Assembly: GCF_028769735.1 (NCBI RefSeq)
Contig: NC_088170.1
Coordinates: 57,941,585-58,005,584, forward strand
DNA: 64,000 nucleotides
Direction of reading: 5' to 3'
Origin: Zonotrichia leucophrys gambelii
Lineage: Eukaryota; Chordata; Aves; Passeriformes; Passerellidae
A model generated the notes under the pieces. The model saw only the letters and a program-made list of their open reading frames with translations, ran no database searches and was not told the origin of the DNA. A program made the translations under genes and the position numbers. Numbering within the stretch: position 1 is the stretch's first letter; each line of letters starts with the position of its first letter. This document shows positions 32,999 through 46,600 of this stretch, in pieces.

Positions 32999-33623
32999 GT
33001 TCAGGTGCTTTTTAGCTTAAAATCTGCATCAGTCTTCTGTATCCTTTTGTTTACCTTATTATTTGTTATTATTTTCTAATTAGTTCATGTTCACTTTGTA
33101 CTTGGCATGAAACAAACAACCTAGGACAGACACACAGCCTGTTTCCAAGACCTCTACTTCATTGTATGCTCTGTTTCCTTAGACCTCTAATGCCCAAGTC
33201 ATGTCTGGAGAAGAATCAAAGCCTAAGATTTTGTCCTTACTGGCCAAGAATAACAGTTCCTCTCTTCACTCCTCTCACACTGTCCATTCCATACCCTGTT
33301 AAACTCACAAAGAAAGGAGTAGTTTAGCACCTTCTTCTTCCATAGTTACAGGAACAGAGATTTAAACGTCATGCTTAGTAAGATGTAGCATATGGTCTCA
33401 CCACCAAGGTGAAAAGTTACTACACAATCTGCAAAACACAATTATCACCAAAGCTATTGCCTCTTCTGGCTGTGTTTTCAAAAACAAGAACAAATCAAAT
33501 TGGACTAGACAGACAGTCTGACCTCAAGCAGCAGGATAAAGGGTTAAAGCAACAGCTATTTATGTCAAGGGTCTTGCAGACATGCTTCTATGACAGCAGT
33601 AATTGGTGTCCAAGTTCCAGATG

Positions 33624-33643
33624 AAATTTCAAATTTGAAATTT
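33624..33643. repeat. Perfect 20-bp palindrome
   Basis: AAATTTCAAATTTGAAATTT equals its own reverse complement. It is AT-rich and could extrude a small cruciform, but no function is indicated. Confidence 0.9.
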
Positions 33644-36600
33644 TTCAAATTTTATTTGAGGGATCCTTCCCATATTCACATTCCCTGGTAGTTGGTTTGG
33701 GCATCTCCTTCCTTCCAACAGACACACTAAAACTAACATCTAACTCCTGCTAGTCACTAAACATAGTGGGGAGGTTCCCACTTGCTAAACCCTGGTGCAC
33801 CCAAGTATGTTTGAGAACCCAAACATCCCAGATGTGCTTCATGCAGACCACGACCACCTCCAGGGAACCTTTTAGCATGTATAGTCCTGGGCTGTATAGC
33901 CTGCTTCCCTCTCTGCTCAGCTCTCCCAAAGCTAGAGACAGAAGAGCAAAATCTTTTCAGGGCACTTGCCCTTGCAGGAGGAACAAAAACTTCCTTTGGA
34001 CCTCAGCTGCATTTCAGAGTGGACACAAAACTAGAGGGACTCTTGTCTTCCTCACAAACACACCTTGCAATGTTTGTCCCTATTTGTACATTACCTTATA
34101 AACAAAACACAAATGTTACATTTTATAATAGAAATTAAAACATTCTGTATTATTCCTGAACTGAGGATGCTCAGTTCTAGAACTAGATTTTCAGACATTC
34201 CACAATTAAAGCACACATCAATACACAGCACAGAGTACTGAAGGACAGGAATGACATAACTGAGAGCTATTTTTCCAACTTATCTGTAAAATGACTTGTA
34301 TCAGGTTGTAGTAGGAGCCAGATTATAGCTGACAGGGGGATAAGCACTGTCCAACGGCATGGCAAAATGAGGGCTTCTGTCCCAAAGAGTAAATTCAGAA
34401 TTTCAAGGAACACTTGAGAACTGAGGCAGCCATGTAGTACTTTTACAGTAACTTCACATTTGGAAAAACAAATGTTATTTCAATGCTGAGAGAAAAGCTG
34501 AGCTTTCACCCTTTACAAGAAGCTAGGAAAGCACAGTGTCTTTTCAATGAGGCTATGTAGCCAGGGACTACTGTGGCAGCAAACACAGGGAGTGCTAATG
34601 CAAGGCTACATTTTCAGAAAAGACTCTGCACAATTTATGGTATCAAGGAAGATGTATTGTTGCATGTTTGTTGCAAAAATAAAAACAGGGAAAAACATCC
34701 TGCCTAGCTACAGGTGCTTGCATTTAAGGTAACACCAAAGCATGCAGCCAGGTCTATTAATATTCAGGTCAGCTCTCATGCACCCACCATGACCTCACTG
34801 CTTTCTTGACTCAGCAGAAAAAGGGGTTTATGAAAAAAATATGGAAACACCCCTCAAGTTTTTTTTGAAAACTACTGTCAGTTAAACCTGTGCAAATATT
34901 TTTAGAACAATCTCTCCCATGCTTCCTCACCGAAGTACGGAAAATGCACATTTGTACTTTTGTAAAGAGGGAAAAAAAGCAGTGACACAACCAGGCAATT
35001 ACTTTGACATTATTTAGAGTATAAAGCGCTCCAAATTCTTACTTCTGGAGACATACTCAGAATAAATTAACTGTCCAACATCAGTACAAAAGTTATTTTG
35101 ATTCCACCAGTATTAGCAGAGATTTAACTTTTTTCCCCCTCTTTCCCGCAACACAGACACATGTGACCAAAATGTGACCCAACATCCCGAAAGATCAGGA
35201 GATAAAAGCAAGAAATTTTGATTCATTCTTTCCCTGTATATCAACCATAACTTAAAACAAAAACAGGGAGTGAACCTAAAGTTGATCAACCCAGACTCTC
35301 ACAAGCCCTGAAAGCATATCATGTGAAACAATGCAAATGCAAAGTATTCACAAGGATTTGCCATCTACTAGAATTTCCATATACACTATTTAGACTTACA
35401 ATTTTACAAAACCCACATTCTTTCCAAGAATAGAGTTCTACATAGCAGAATCGACAAAATAATTTTAATCTGAAAAACAGAAGATTATTTTTCTGTGAAC
35501 AAGTCTGGGACCCCAAAGAGATAGAATTGTGATAATGCAACTCAGTCCAATGTGTGTGACCATCCACAACAGCCAAGTACAAAATGATGATGGTCATGCT
35601 CTGTGACAGGGAAACCTGACAAAGGATCCAAGAAATGGACATGACAGAAGAAGTGAATGGAGACAAAATACAGCCTGTGTGTTTAAGCAGTCTCCAAGGC
35701 AGGAACATTTCCCTGTGCCCCATATCAAGGTTTTCTGTGTAATCTATTACAGCATGGATCTATTGTGTGTTGAATGCACGTTGCATGTCTGAAAATACCC
35801 AGCCTCATTCCAGCTCCAAGGAAACAGTGCATACCACCTGTATTCCTTCACACTTCAGTCATGCTCTACAGCAAGAACCTGTGTAAACCATTCACAGTTC
35901 CTTCTCAAGGAGAAATACCTTTATCATTGCATTCACAGCCATCTGTTTTTTATTCCATATTATTTTTTAAGATAATATTTTAAGGATGAAAAGGACAGTG
36001 CACAACATCATTCATAATAAGCTTCTAATTTTCTACCCCATTATCAACTTATACTAGCAGAAGAAGAGTTTGAAGTTTGAGTAGATAACAGTAAATAAAA
36101 AGCAAGAGTTATTTGCTTTTGTTCAGTGTCTTGAAGAAACATAGGTGAGGGTTGTTTTTGTTCTCTTTTTAAAACCAGCACTTCTTGTTATACCTCCAAA
36201 GTTTCCAACCACAGCCTTTGGATCTGACCGGAGATAACATTCCACCACAATTTTAAATATTTCAGAAAGGGGTGGAGAGAAAAGAAACAAAGATGCATTC
36301 ACCTACATCTTCAAAACACGTGTATGCAGGTATGAAAAGTCTGTAAGTTTTCCTGGAAGTTTTTATATGAATAAAAAACCCAAAATCTTGAGTGTCACAG
36401 AATCTCTGAAAACACATTCTGTACGACTTCAGCAAGGATAAAGTATTTTTTAAAAACATATGCCTTCTTATTTAATATGGTATGTTATTATGCCTTATAC
36501 TACTTGATAAGCTGTGTTTAAATTCTAAGCTAAACAAATTTTATTTCCAGAGTAAGCAAAACCACCACTATGAAGATTGTATTTTCAAGAAGAGTTAAAC

Positions 36601-36828
36601 ATCAGCAAGTTAGAAGTATATTTTGTTCCTGGTGCATATAACTATTAACTATGATGAGACAGCACACTGGGAGAGATTTACAAGAAAAAATCCAGAAACC
36701 ATGAACTTAAACAATCCCTTTAATATAACAAACATATCAAACTTTCAAATATAAACTGGAACCAACTAACAAATAAGCTCAAAACAACTTTCTGAATACC
36801 AAAAAGGTCTTATGCAAAACAGTGCACA

Positions 36829-37608
36829 TTTATTTGAGGTATCGTATCCATGAAAACAAAACAAAACAAACCAAACTATCTACATTTAAAACAATTTTTA
36901 CTTAGCGAGCTAAAGAAGTTAGGTGGTACATAAGGAGTAAACCAATGTAAACAGTGTAAAAATAAAGACTTCTAATACCAGCCAACCCAAAAATGAAATA
37001 TCCCAATATATTAGAGAAAAATAAACCAGAGGCATGCAAAATATTGTTTGTTAAAATACACTCAAATCCATGTGGCTAAAGTGAAAGTCACAAGCTAGTG
37101 AGGTGGATTTGCAAAGGCAATGTTTCTTTCTTTATTTTCCTTAGACTGATTGTCACTCAGTTTTCCACTGATAAATAAGTTTTCAGCCTTCTTCAACCCA
37201 CTGGGAACTGAATTTCTAAGATTCCAAGCAGGTGCTGCAAGGAGGTTTAAGTAATTGTTTTTATGGTCTAGTGTGATATACAACCCCACTCAAATGCTAC
37301 AAGCAATGGTGATCTGTTACCATTATGGAGGAAAAAGCTTGGTAAACAGGTTGCTCCAGGTGGAGTTGAAAGATTTTTGAGTTTCTCCTCACGAGAGCAG
37401 TGACAAACTCCATGGTAAATCCGGTAAGCCACTTAACATTTTATTTGCAACACAGAACATTTTGGCAACCGATATATTAGAGGAATCTGAATAGTGACCT
37501 GCAATGCATGTGCTTTTCAGAAAAATCAAGTTTTGTTTCAGGTACATCAACAGCACAAGCCTTTTCTCATTCAAGCAACTGTAGCGATGCCATCCGTCCC
37601 AGATGTGC
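36829..37608 (-). other. BCAP29: BCAP29 3' UTR region with candidate poly(A) signals
   Basis: Minus-strand AATAAA hexamers occur at 37440-37445, 37131-37136 and 36829-36834. The last is followed by a TGT-rich stretch. Which one ends the transcript cannot be decided from sequence. A 64-codon open frame at 37095-37289 lies inside this region and has no support as a gene. Confidence 0.5.
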
Positions 37609-37647
37609 TTACAGGTCTTTCTTATCTTCTGCTTTATTTAAACGTTG
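37609..37647 (-). CDS. BCAP29: BCAP29 last coding exon with KKxx signal
   Basis: 39 nt after acceptor GTGTCTTTTCAG. It encodes QRLNKAEDKKDL and TAA, and matches human DRLERGNKKRL in position, phase and dilysine ending. Confidence 0.93.
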   Translation of the reverse strand, partial: QRLNKAEDKKDL

Positions 37648-40600
37648 CTGAAAAGACACAGATGAAAAATAATTTCAGTTTGGCAAGATCAGAAACCACT
37701 GAGTTCAGATGCCAAATTTTGCCCCTTTGCAGTCACACCTGATTTGTTCATTACACACCTTTCTAAGCTGTTCCCACCAACACTACCCTGCAGAACCCCT
37801 GAGCTTCTGCTGCCAGCAGTCAGGGCTGTGCAGCCTAGTTCTGCTCCCTTTGGTTTTACAGCTGAGCTGTGTAACAAACTCAGCACAAAACATTTTCTGC
37901 TATCAACTCATTTATCCCTGGGAGCTGAATCTACTGTGTGCTCAGTACCTTCTGTTCCTTCTACTCAGAGGTAAACAGAGATGGTAAGGATGTGTGTTTT
38001 AGACCACAAGTCTGCTAGAAATGCAGCAGGACTACTATGGCTCATTACACAGGGAAGCACAACAAGGACAGGACATGCATGGTGGTCTTGAATTGAACAC
38101 AGAGATCAGTTGAGCAATCTGTCGAAGTACAGGGTGAGGCTGGGAATGAGTTAGTGGTTTCACAGAATACAGGAAAAAATATTATAACCAGGTCAAAACT
38201 GCCTTTTTTAAAAATTAATACAGGGCTGAGCAACTCTTCATGAAAAGCAGGTCACCATAATTTTAATAATAATTTATTTTCTCCCAAGACCACTAGACCA
38301 CTACTTGTAAATAGGTTAACTTTAATTTTTACTGAATTTTGTTGGGTATGGAGCATATGAAAATCTGTCAGACAACTTAAAAATACAAACTCCCAGTTCT
38401 ATTTACTGATACTTACTGCGTATCTTATGGGTATTACAGCCATGTACGTAAGAAACTCAGTCAAACAGCTAATTGAACTTTTGCTTAATATGGTTTAGTT
38501 TTTAAAAATTATTTTGTACTTCAGTTTGAATTTTATAGTAGCCTGTTTTTAACCTAGGCTGTTTGTTGGGTTTTTTTATCCTTGTGTATCAACAGTATTG
38601 CAACATTTATAATCTAGGATTGCAAAATCATGTTTTAAGAGCAAACAAAATAAAATTACTTTTATAAATCATGTATATACTCCCCCCGCCACCCACACCC
38701 CTCCTATAATTTTCTTACAGTATTTCAGTGATCATCACATGCAAAACCACCTGAATCTTATTTTCCAAGCAACAGTAAAATGGAAGCTAATGATAACCTG
38801 AGCTTTGTCAACCAAAGTGCAAAAAATAAAATGCTACTACCTCTGCAAAACAAAATTCTACTATTCTGAAGTAGTTTAAGGAATGCTGCCTGTCGTAACT
38901 TTATGATATCCTAAAGATTTTGGTAAATTCTCTCAAAACAAACAGAATTTTGTTGATACAATTTCAAAACACAGTCCTTGTATGGCAATCCAGAGCCACC
39001 TACCTGAAGCTGTTCAAATTCCTTCATCAGATGGTCATATTCTCTTCTAAGGCTTTCAGACTGCTTTTTAACTGCAGCCCCTTCAGTTTTTGCCTTATGG
39101 AAAGCTGTAAGATACCAGAATTGGTGTTTTAATTATTACTTGTATTCCTGCAGTTCCTCAGAGCCCTAGATGTGCATCAGGGCTCCATTGGAGTAAACTG
39201 TCCCTCCTCTAAAATAGCTTCACAGATGGACACAGGAACCTGAGAAGCTGAGGACAGGGAGCAGAAAGAGAATGGCCAATGTTCAGAAAGATCAGCACAA
39301 GGAACAGGAAGGGCCTGTAAGAAAGGTAGGGGTGAGACCAATAAACTCCTGAAACAGGGACTAGTTAGTGATGACTGCAGTGTTCTGTCACATTGCAGGA
39401 GACAGGTCTAGAAAAACAAAACTCAGCAACTCCAAAACTGTCAGACCTCTTAAGAAGAGGAGGGAACTCAAACACTGGGCAAGATTTTCACACAGCAACT
39501 GAGACCATCTATAAAACACAGTAAGGAGGAAGATGATACATGATTATAGGAGCACAGACCTCAGCTTTCCACCCTGTTCTGAATTTTACCATGCATGAAT
39601 TAATTGATTAGCAGCATCAGCTTACAGATGAAAAGGCAGAAATGGTGGTGGGTGGATAAACAACTCTGAACAGGTTTTTAACATGTGAAGAAAGTAATTA
39701 TTACTCCACTCCATCTCAACACAAACTGAGAGCACCTCTATGCTGCAGTACCAAACAGCCTAGGACTCCACTGGGGCTGTTTTACAATGCAGGATAAAAC
39801 AGCACAAAGTGCCATAAAGCCGTTAGTCCCAAGCTACTATGTAAGGTCATTTAGATATTTTCATATTCCTCTGCTATAGGTATCTCAGGGATTGTTGTAT
39901 TTCTCTGACTCAGCACCACAGGCATAGTCTAAATCTTGATCTACTGATGTGAAAACAAAGAAATGTTGTTAATGACCTAGTAGGGCTGCCTCGCATGGCC
40001 ACTTAGAAACCCCAAACAACCAAATAAAAATTTTATTAAAACTAAAAAAAGAACATTAGCAAATTTCCTTGTTCCCGAAGTGTGAATCTATCCTTTGACT
40101 GTGAACTCCCTGAGAGAGATTTCTTTCCCAGAGACCTCCACTGCAGTCAAGAACTGCAGCACCTCTAAAAGCCTGTTCTGAAAAGATGAGGAGCTAGATG
40201 TGGTTTTTGTTAAGCACTGACTTACAAGCACTCTGGTATGAACCAGATTTCTCTTTGGGTGCTAATTCCTGAAACATCAGGAAATGAGATTCAACCACAC
40301 TCCTACATGCAAGAAGGAGAACTTCTTCACCCAGAATTTCACTTATTTTTAAATAATTAATTTGAATGTACAGATAAAAATAATTCTCATTTCAGAACTC
40401 TGCAAGTGGTTTTCCTGTAACAGGAATTGCACCTACCTTGAAATTCTGATTCACTAGAGTCAATAACACTTTGGTCTACTGATTCCAAAATGATTAAAAC
40501 CTCATAATTTCTCTTTAATTTCTCCTTTCTTTCATTTCCATACTCTTACACAGTTTTCCTTCATCCTTTAAGTCATTTTTGATAGCATCAATACAGATTT

Positions 40601-43600
40601 TCTGAAGGTTTTGGTATTTGGAGTAACTTTGATTTCCACACATGTGACAAGTCCAACCCCACTGCATTTACTCTCTCTCTGATCTCTGTACTGTTTAAAA
40701 TTTTCAATACTAAAATTTTGATATTGATAAAATAAATTTGTGACAATTGGATAGAATTTTAGGTTGTAGACAAAAAAAAAAATACATATGCTATTTCACT
40801 TCTCCAAGAATCTGCTAATTAGAAAGATAAACCTTGCTTTTGTTTGAACATTCTTGTACATACTGTAGCAAAAAGTAATAAGATCTCACTTCTGAAGAAG
40901 TTGTAACACAATGTTATTGACCTAACACTATTTAGTTATTTATAAGTAGCAGCACAGTACTTTAGTTGCAACTAAAAACTACTTTATCTTTCAACATGAA
41001 CAAAATATGTAGAAGTATCTACAAGTCAGGAAAGCGAACAAGCTAGTGCATTGTTTTAGTGTTTTGACCAAAACAGATGTATGACAGAAATATCTTGCCT
41101 AACCCTAGAAGAAGAAAAAGCAAAGAACAGATTGTCCTTTCCACCTGCGTTGGCTATGGACAAAAACCCCAAAACACCAATAAACCACCAAATGCAGACT
41201 CATTCCTGTTGGGGTCACACAATTAAAAGGAGCATCACGTCTTTGACAAGGTGAATTCCTCAGTGCATGCATTTCCCTGATGCCTTGTGAAGCACCAGAG
41301 TGTCCCCACACCAGTGCCCAGCTTCTCTGCTGGGAGCACTGCAGCGCAGCCCAGCTCACCAGGTACACTGCCTGCCATATGGATCCTATCACATCAACAC
41401 AGATCCAGCAGGAAACAGGAGATCCTTTGTGTGCACAACACACTCAGTTATTATTTCTGACTTCCATCTGGCCTGTTACTTTGCCTCCCAGGAGCACAAC
41501 AGCTGGACTGGCAGCAAGCAAGCTCCCACAGCTGACACCTCCCACCAAGTCAATGCAGAGCAGGCAGATGAGGATGCTACTGCTACATTCATGCACCCAT
41601 TGAGAGGAACAATCAGGAAGTTCCAAACAAACAAATCCAGCCTCAGTACTGTAAGAGGTAGGCTATCCTTTTCCACTCTGTCCCTTACCAAGAAAAATCA
41701 ACAAACTATTCCTAGGGCAGTGTTTCAATGGAAGACATTTGTGGAAAACTTTGCACTTATGTGTGACTGAAGGTCCATAAACTAATGTAACATGTATAAT
41801 CTAGGAAAAGTAAAGAACGTGTCCTTTCAAAACATTCTCTGAATCCTATTCCAGGAGAGACAGTTTACTTCAGACTGCTCTGAATTCTAAGGGTGAGGAA
41901 TAAAACTGCTCTCAGGAGCTACATTACCACAGCCCAGTAGCTGTAGCATTTCTATGATCTTCTCATTTCAACAACAATGGAGAACCTAACTCCAAAACCA
42001 AACACCAACAAAAACAACTAATAATTCTTTGGGCATTTCCTTGCACAACTACTAGTCCTGGTCTGACTACATCACTTGACTTACAGTGCTTGCTACTAAG
42101 GAAACCATCTGGAACTTACATTAGCATTGCTCACAATACAAGCCTACAGCCCAAATGATTTGGACTAGTTGAAGAGTAAAAAAGAGCCCTCTCTTAAAAG
42201 AATTTTCAAGTGAAAAAAGAGCTATTGATGTTTAAGAATTTAGGCACTGACGGCACAAGAGATTTGCCAACAAATACGCTGTAAGGCTGGGAACTCAACT
42301 CCAGTCAAGTACCTCCATGCTAATTCTGAATTCTCTTCTTAAGATACAATGGTCAGAATTTAAAATGAGAAGGCAGGGCCAAAAAAATTTACAAATTTGC
42401 TTCAGGTACCTTTTGCAACCTCAAATAAAATTTTGTTACAGAAGGGATATTATAGCATCATTGGATGGCATAAAAAGCCTTGTATAATAAACCCATGCTT
42501 GCTGTATGCAGCCATCTCTTCTAATCAACAAATGTGAGTATCAGCTCTTGCTGCATGTGGCACTTCAATGGCTCCTACCCTTGGTTATCACCTCAGTTTT
42601 GTAAAAAGTAAGGTTAAGTAAGACAGACCTTGTTCCTCAGCTTCCCTCTGCCATTTGCCAAATAACAAGACTGTGGCCAATTCTTTAAACTTGTTTGTTT
42701 TTAAAAACTGGTGTGCATCAGAGAAGCTCAGTGTAGTTTTCATACATGGCACTAGCCTACCCAGCAACACCAAGGCCAAACTGAACTCTCCCTAGCAGCA
42801 GCTTTATGAAATGTATTCCCAAAGTCTGTATTTTTAACAGGTTTAAGTGAGAGCTGTACATCTGTACATGCATACTTTCTAGAATAGGCAACAATTAGAA
42901 GTTATTCCAAAACCAGCCCTCCACATGAATTGCTGCTCTCCTCCTGTCTCCTACAACACTATGGAACCATGAAACAAATTTTGTGTCAATCTGTACACAA
43001 AACAAACCTCTTTAAATGATGCATCCAAGTTCCATTAGAATTTCCTCCTGCCCCATCCATATATAAACAGAGTATTTTCAGAAAAAGTTGAACTGAAGTT
43101 CAAAAGCACCTAAATGACTTTGATGAGCCAGTACATATTTAATGAAGCCCTGTTCCTGCCCCAGCACAAGGACCATTGTAAGGACAAATGGAAAGTTATG
43201 AAACTTCCCTCAGGTCTAATCTCATGCCCAGTTGCAGGTAATTGTTTTGTAGTGTTTTTTTGAATAGTCTTCCAAACCATCAAAATGAAACAGTATCATG
43301 GGCACGTCTTCTTTCCCCAGAAAATTCCTATTGGTCCTAGTCCAGTAGCCATACTGAGAACCTTTAATTATCAGAATATTTTGTTTGAAATATGTCTAAT
43401 GTGTAGCAGGAGAATCATTAGTTTCTGGGTATTGCTACAAGTATGTATATTTATTTTTAGGTATCAATGAGACATTTTCATAATATATAAGTGTATCAAT
43501 AAAATACCATCTCAGAAGGTTTCTAACCAGTCATGCTATTACATGTCTAGGTATGCTAAAAATGGATTAGGCTCTCAAAGTGCTCGCCCCACTGCTGGGT

Positions 43601-46600
43601 GCCTATAAAGCCCTGACAACAATATGTGGGTTTGCAATAGAGCTGTGAGGAACTAGCCTTCTTTGCTTCATTTCCAAAATAAAGGAAAAAAAAAGCATCA
43701 AGTGTAATACAAAAGTCAAGCTTGGAAAGAAAGCAAATTTGGTAAAAAACCCTTAAAATTAATTTCCAACCCTTCTTCAGATGTTACTAATTTTTGTGCT
43801 CAGTCTTGTATTTTGATTCCTCCTCCCCACCTATTCAGAGCATAGGAAAAAGGTCTTCTTAACTTAGGATTTCACTGTTAAGTCAGGGAAAAAAAGTAGT
43901 CTGTGTTTTCTGTAAAAGACAGAAAGCTGAAGAACTAGAGATAAGTCTCCTGAAAGTCTACAATCATCTGTCTACACTACGATTTTAGTCAGAATTTCAG
44001 GAAGAGGAGACAACGGTACTTTCTCTTCCAGCTGTAAATACTGATTCAAAACTTTACAGGAAATTTGCATAGCCTTTGATGTCACAGCACCAATCTGATA
44101 CTAAACTGTTTTCTTAAATGTGAAGCAGGTGTACATTTAGGACTCCTCCTGGCTGCCACTATACTGACTTAACCCACCTTTCAACTCACAGCCTACTCTA
44201 AAATAATATATTACCATGCATCAGCAGCTTAGTAAGTGTCCCAGACCAGAGCAATGGGTATTTGAAACTGCATTTGAAACAAAAAAAGGTTTTCCTTTCA
44301 AGCAGCAAAAAAATCACCCAAACACAAACCCCCAACCAACCATGAACAATATCCAAATTTGTGACTCTTACTAATACCATAGTTGAAAAACAAACAATAA
44401 GAAAACCTCAAAAATCAAAACCAGTAAAGTTTTCATTTTTTTATGAGTTTTGTCTTGTTTCATGATTAAGTGACACCCTTTAAGCTCTTCACTCTTCCCC
44501 CACAGTTTCATGGATTGGACTTTACAGACACAAAGAAAAAGTTACTTTGGTCATGAGAGCTCAGTAGCATGAAACAAATTGCTTAGAAAAGGCAAAAAAA
44601 CCTTTCCAATGTCAGCTTTCATTTTGTGTAATGCATTGCTCACACTTAGTGAACATGACAGTCAACACTGACCTGACCAGCTGCAGGAATTTCAAAAGAA
44701 CACAGTAAATTCACATCCTCTAACACTCTATAGAAAGCTGTGTCTAAGGATGTGGTTGTTCTTATCAAGTACTTCAAGCTTTCTGGCTATCAATTTGCTC
44801 AAAATAACATAGAAGAAAACTTACAAGAAGGTAAGACAGACAAACCTCAACACCACCTAGCTGCTCATGGTAATTCCCATACCACCCAGGGGGCTATTGG
44901 CAATGAGGGGGGTGGCATTAGGAGAAGGGCTGTAAATATTTTCCTATTCACTCCTTAGAAAGACCCTCTCTCCCACTTGTGCCCTAAACAAAAGATTCAA
45001 GCATGCCTTAATTTATACATCTCTTGGATGGACAACATATCATGGGGAGAATGAAGCTGAAGCAGCATGAGGTAAATCTATTTATTCCTTAGCTTTCTCT
45101 AGCATTCCTGACTGAAAAGCTTACATTATATTAGTGTTACATACCACCAGTTAGTTTAAATAAGACATAAGCATTTAAATTTTCCATTGATCCTGTCACT
45201 TCAAAGGCACTGCCCCCCAGCTTTCTTCAAGAAAACAGCAGGAGAGGGAAAACCCACCATCAAACATGCCTGAGAATGTGAACTAATGAGACCCTCTAAA
45301 GATTCTTGTTGCTTCAAGTCCAGTTGAAAACAGCTGGTTTGCATTTTTTATTTGAATTCCCAGTGGAGCACAAAAAAGGATTCATGAAACATTTCTGAAA
45401 ACTTTATTCTTGCAGCACTGTAGCAGTCCCAGGCAGTATGAAAGTGGGGCTATGTTTTGATGATAACACAGTGTCTCGTACCAAGAAAATTTGTATTTTT
45501 GTTACAGTCTGAACATCTGATTAATGTTTACAAGATTGCAGGCTGTGTTATCTTAAAAACACTGATTTCAGATCAGCAGGTGCTCACAGGCATCACACAC
45601 CTTGAGAGATCCCAGTAAGACAGAACCAAACAGGTCAAATCTGCTTCTATCTCAATTTGGGCTGCCTATAAAGCAGTTTTGACAACCTAAACCTTAAACA
45701 CGGAAGCTGCTAACAAAAGTATTATGTTACTAATTTTAAGTTATGTTTCCTTATAAACAAAAAAAAATATTAAAAAGCTAACATCTTAACACCTCAGCTG
45801 CAGAACATATATAAATTTAAAATACTAGTCAAGGACTATTCTGCTGTCTGACAGAACCCCATGGTAGTAAAAAACCTCAACCACAATACATCCCCCATTT
45901 TATGCAGGGAGAGTGGCTGCTATGTATGACATGAAAGATCAAACTGATACCTAAAAGCAACGTGCAAATGATTCCATATCCTGGTCATTTCATTGATGAA
46001 GACAAGTCAACACCACTTAAATATATCAGTGCAACTTGTTAATAATTACAACCTAACTAAGGTGTTCTGATTACACCTTACATATTTTCATAATGAACAC
46101 ATTTACTAAAATATTGGGATGGCAACAGCATGTTTTAACAGTTCCTAGTCAAATGTAAAGAAACCCCATGCCAAGTGTTCTGGAAACAGATGAAGTTAAT
46201 TCATGCTACACCTAGAATATTTTTTTGACATTCAGTGTTAAACAATCAAAGAGGTCCTAACTAATACTCACCATTTGATGTCTTCTGTAGCTCTGCTTTC
46301 AAACGTTCAACTTCCTCCTTCAACTTCTCCTGAGTTGCATCTGTTGACTCTTTCTTTTTACTATCTCCTTTCCCACTCAAGGCCTATTAAAAAACACAGT
46401 TGCTACAATTAACTTCATTTTCATAAGTCTGATATTAATGCAAAATAGCCAGGGAATGTCAGCCTTGATCTTGCAAAGCTGCAAAGCATTACATTTTATC
46501 AGATGTCAACCTGACACAGGCAGATAGTCATTCTAGACAAAAATCTTCTCTAACAAAAAAAAAACAAAACAAAAAAAAAAAAAACAAACCAACAAAAACC

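Larger units (their letters stand above)
30900..36800. other. Gene-free spacer between SLC26A4 promoter and BCAP29 3' end
   Basis: About 6 kb with no recognised exon on either strand. It holds a 16-bp tandem duplication inside a small hairpin at 31490-31535, a T/G-rich low-complexity tract at 32891-32998 and a 20-bp palindrome at 33624-33643. A 134-codon minus-strand open frame at 35319-35723 resembles nothing I know and is probably chance. Confidence 0.6.

Noticed and set aside
35319..35723. 134-codon minus-strand frame in the intergenic spacer
   Set aside because: No recognisable domain, no splice or promoter context; Ser/Leu/Cys-rich composition typical of chance frames.
37095..37289. Minus-strand 64-codon frame as an alternative BCAP29 last exon
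   Set aside because: It lies downstream of a better last exon (37609-37647) that matches the family ending and phase; it is most likely 3' UTR.
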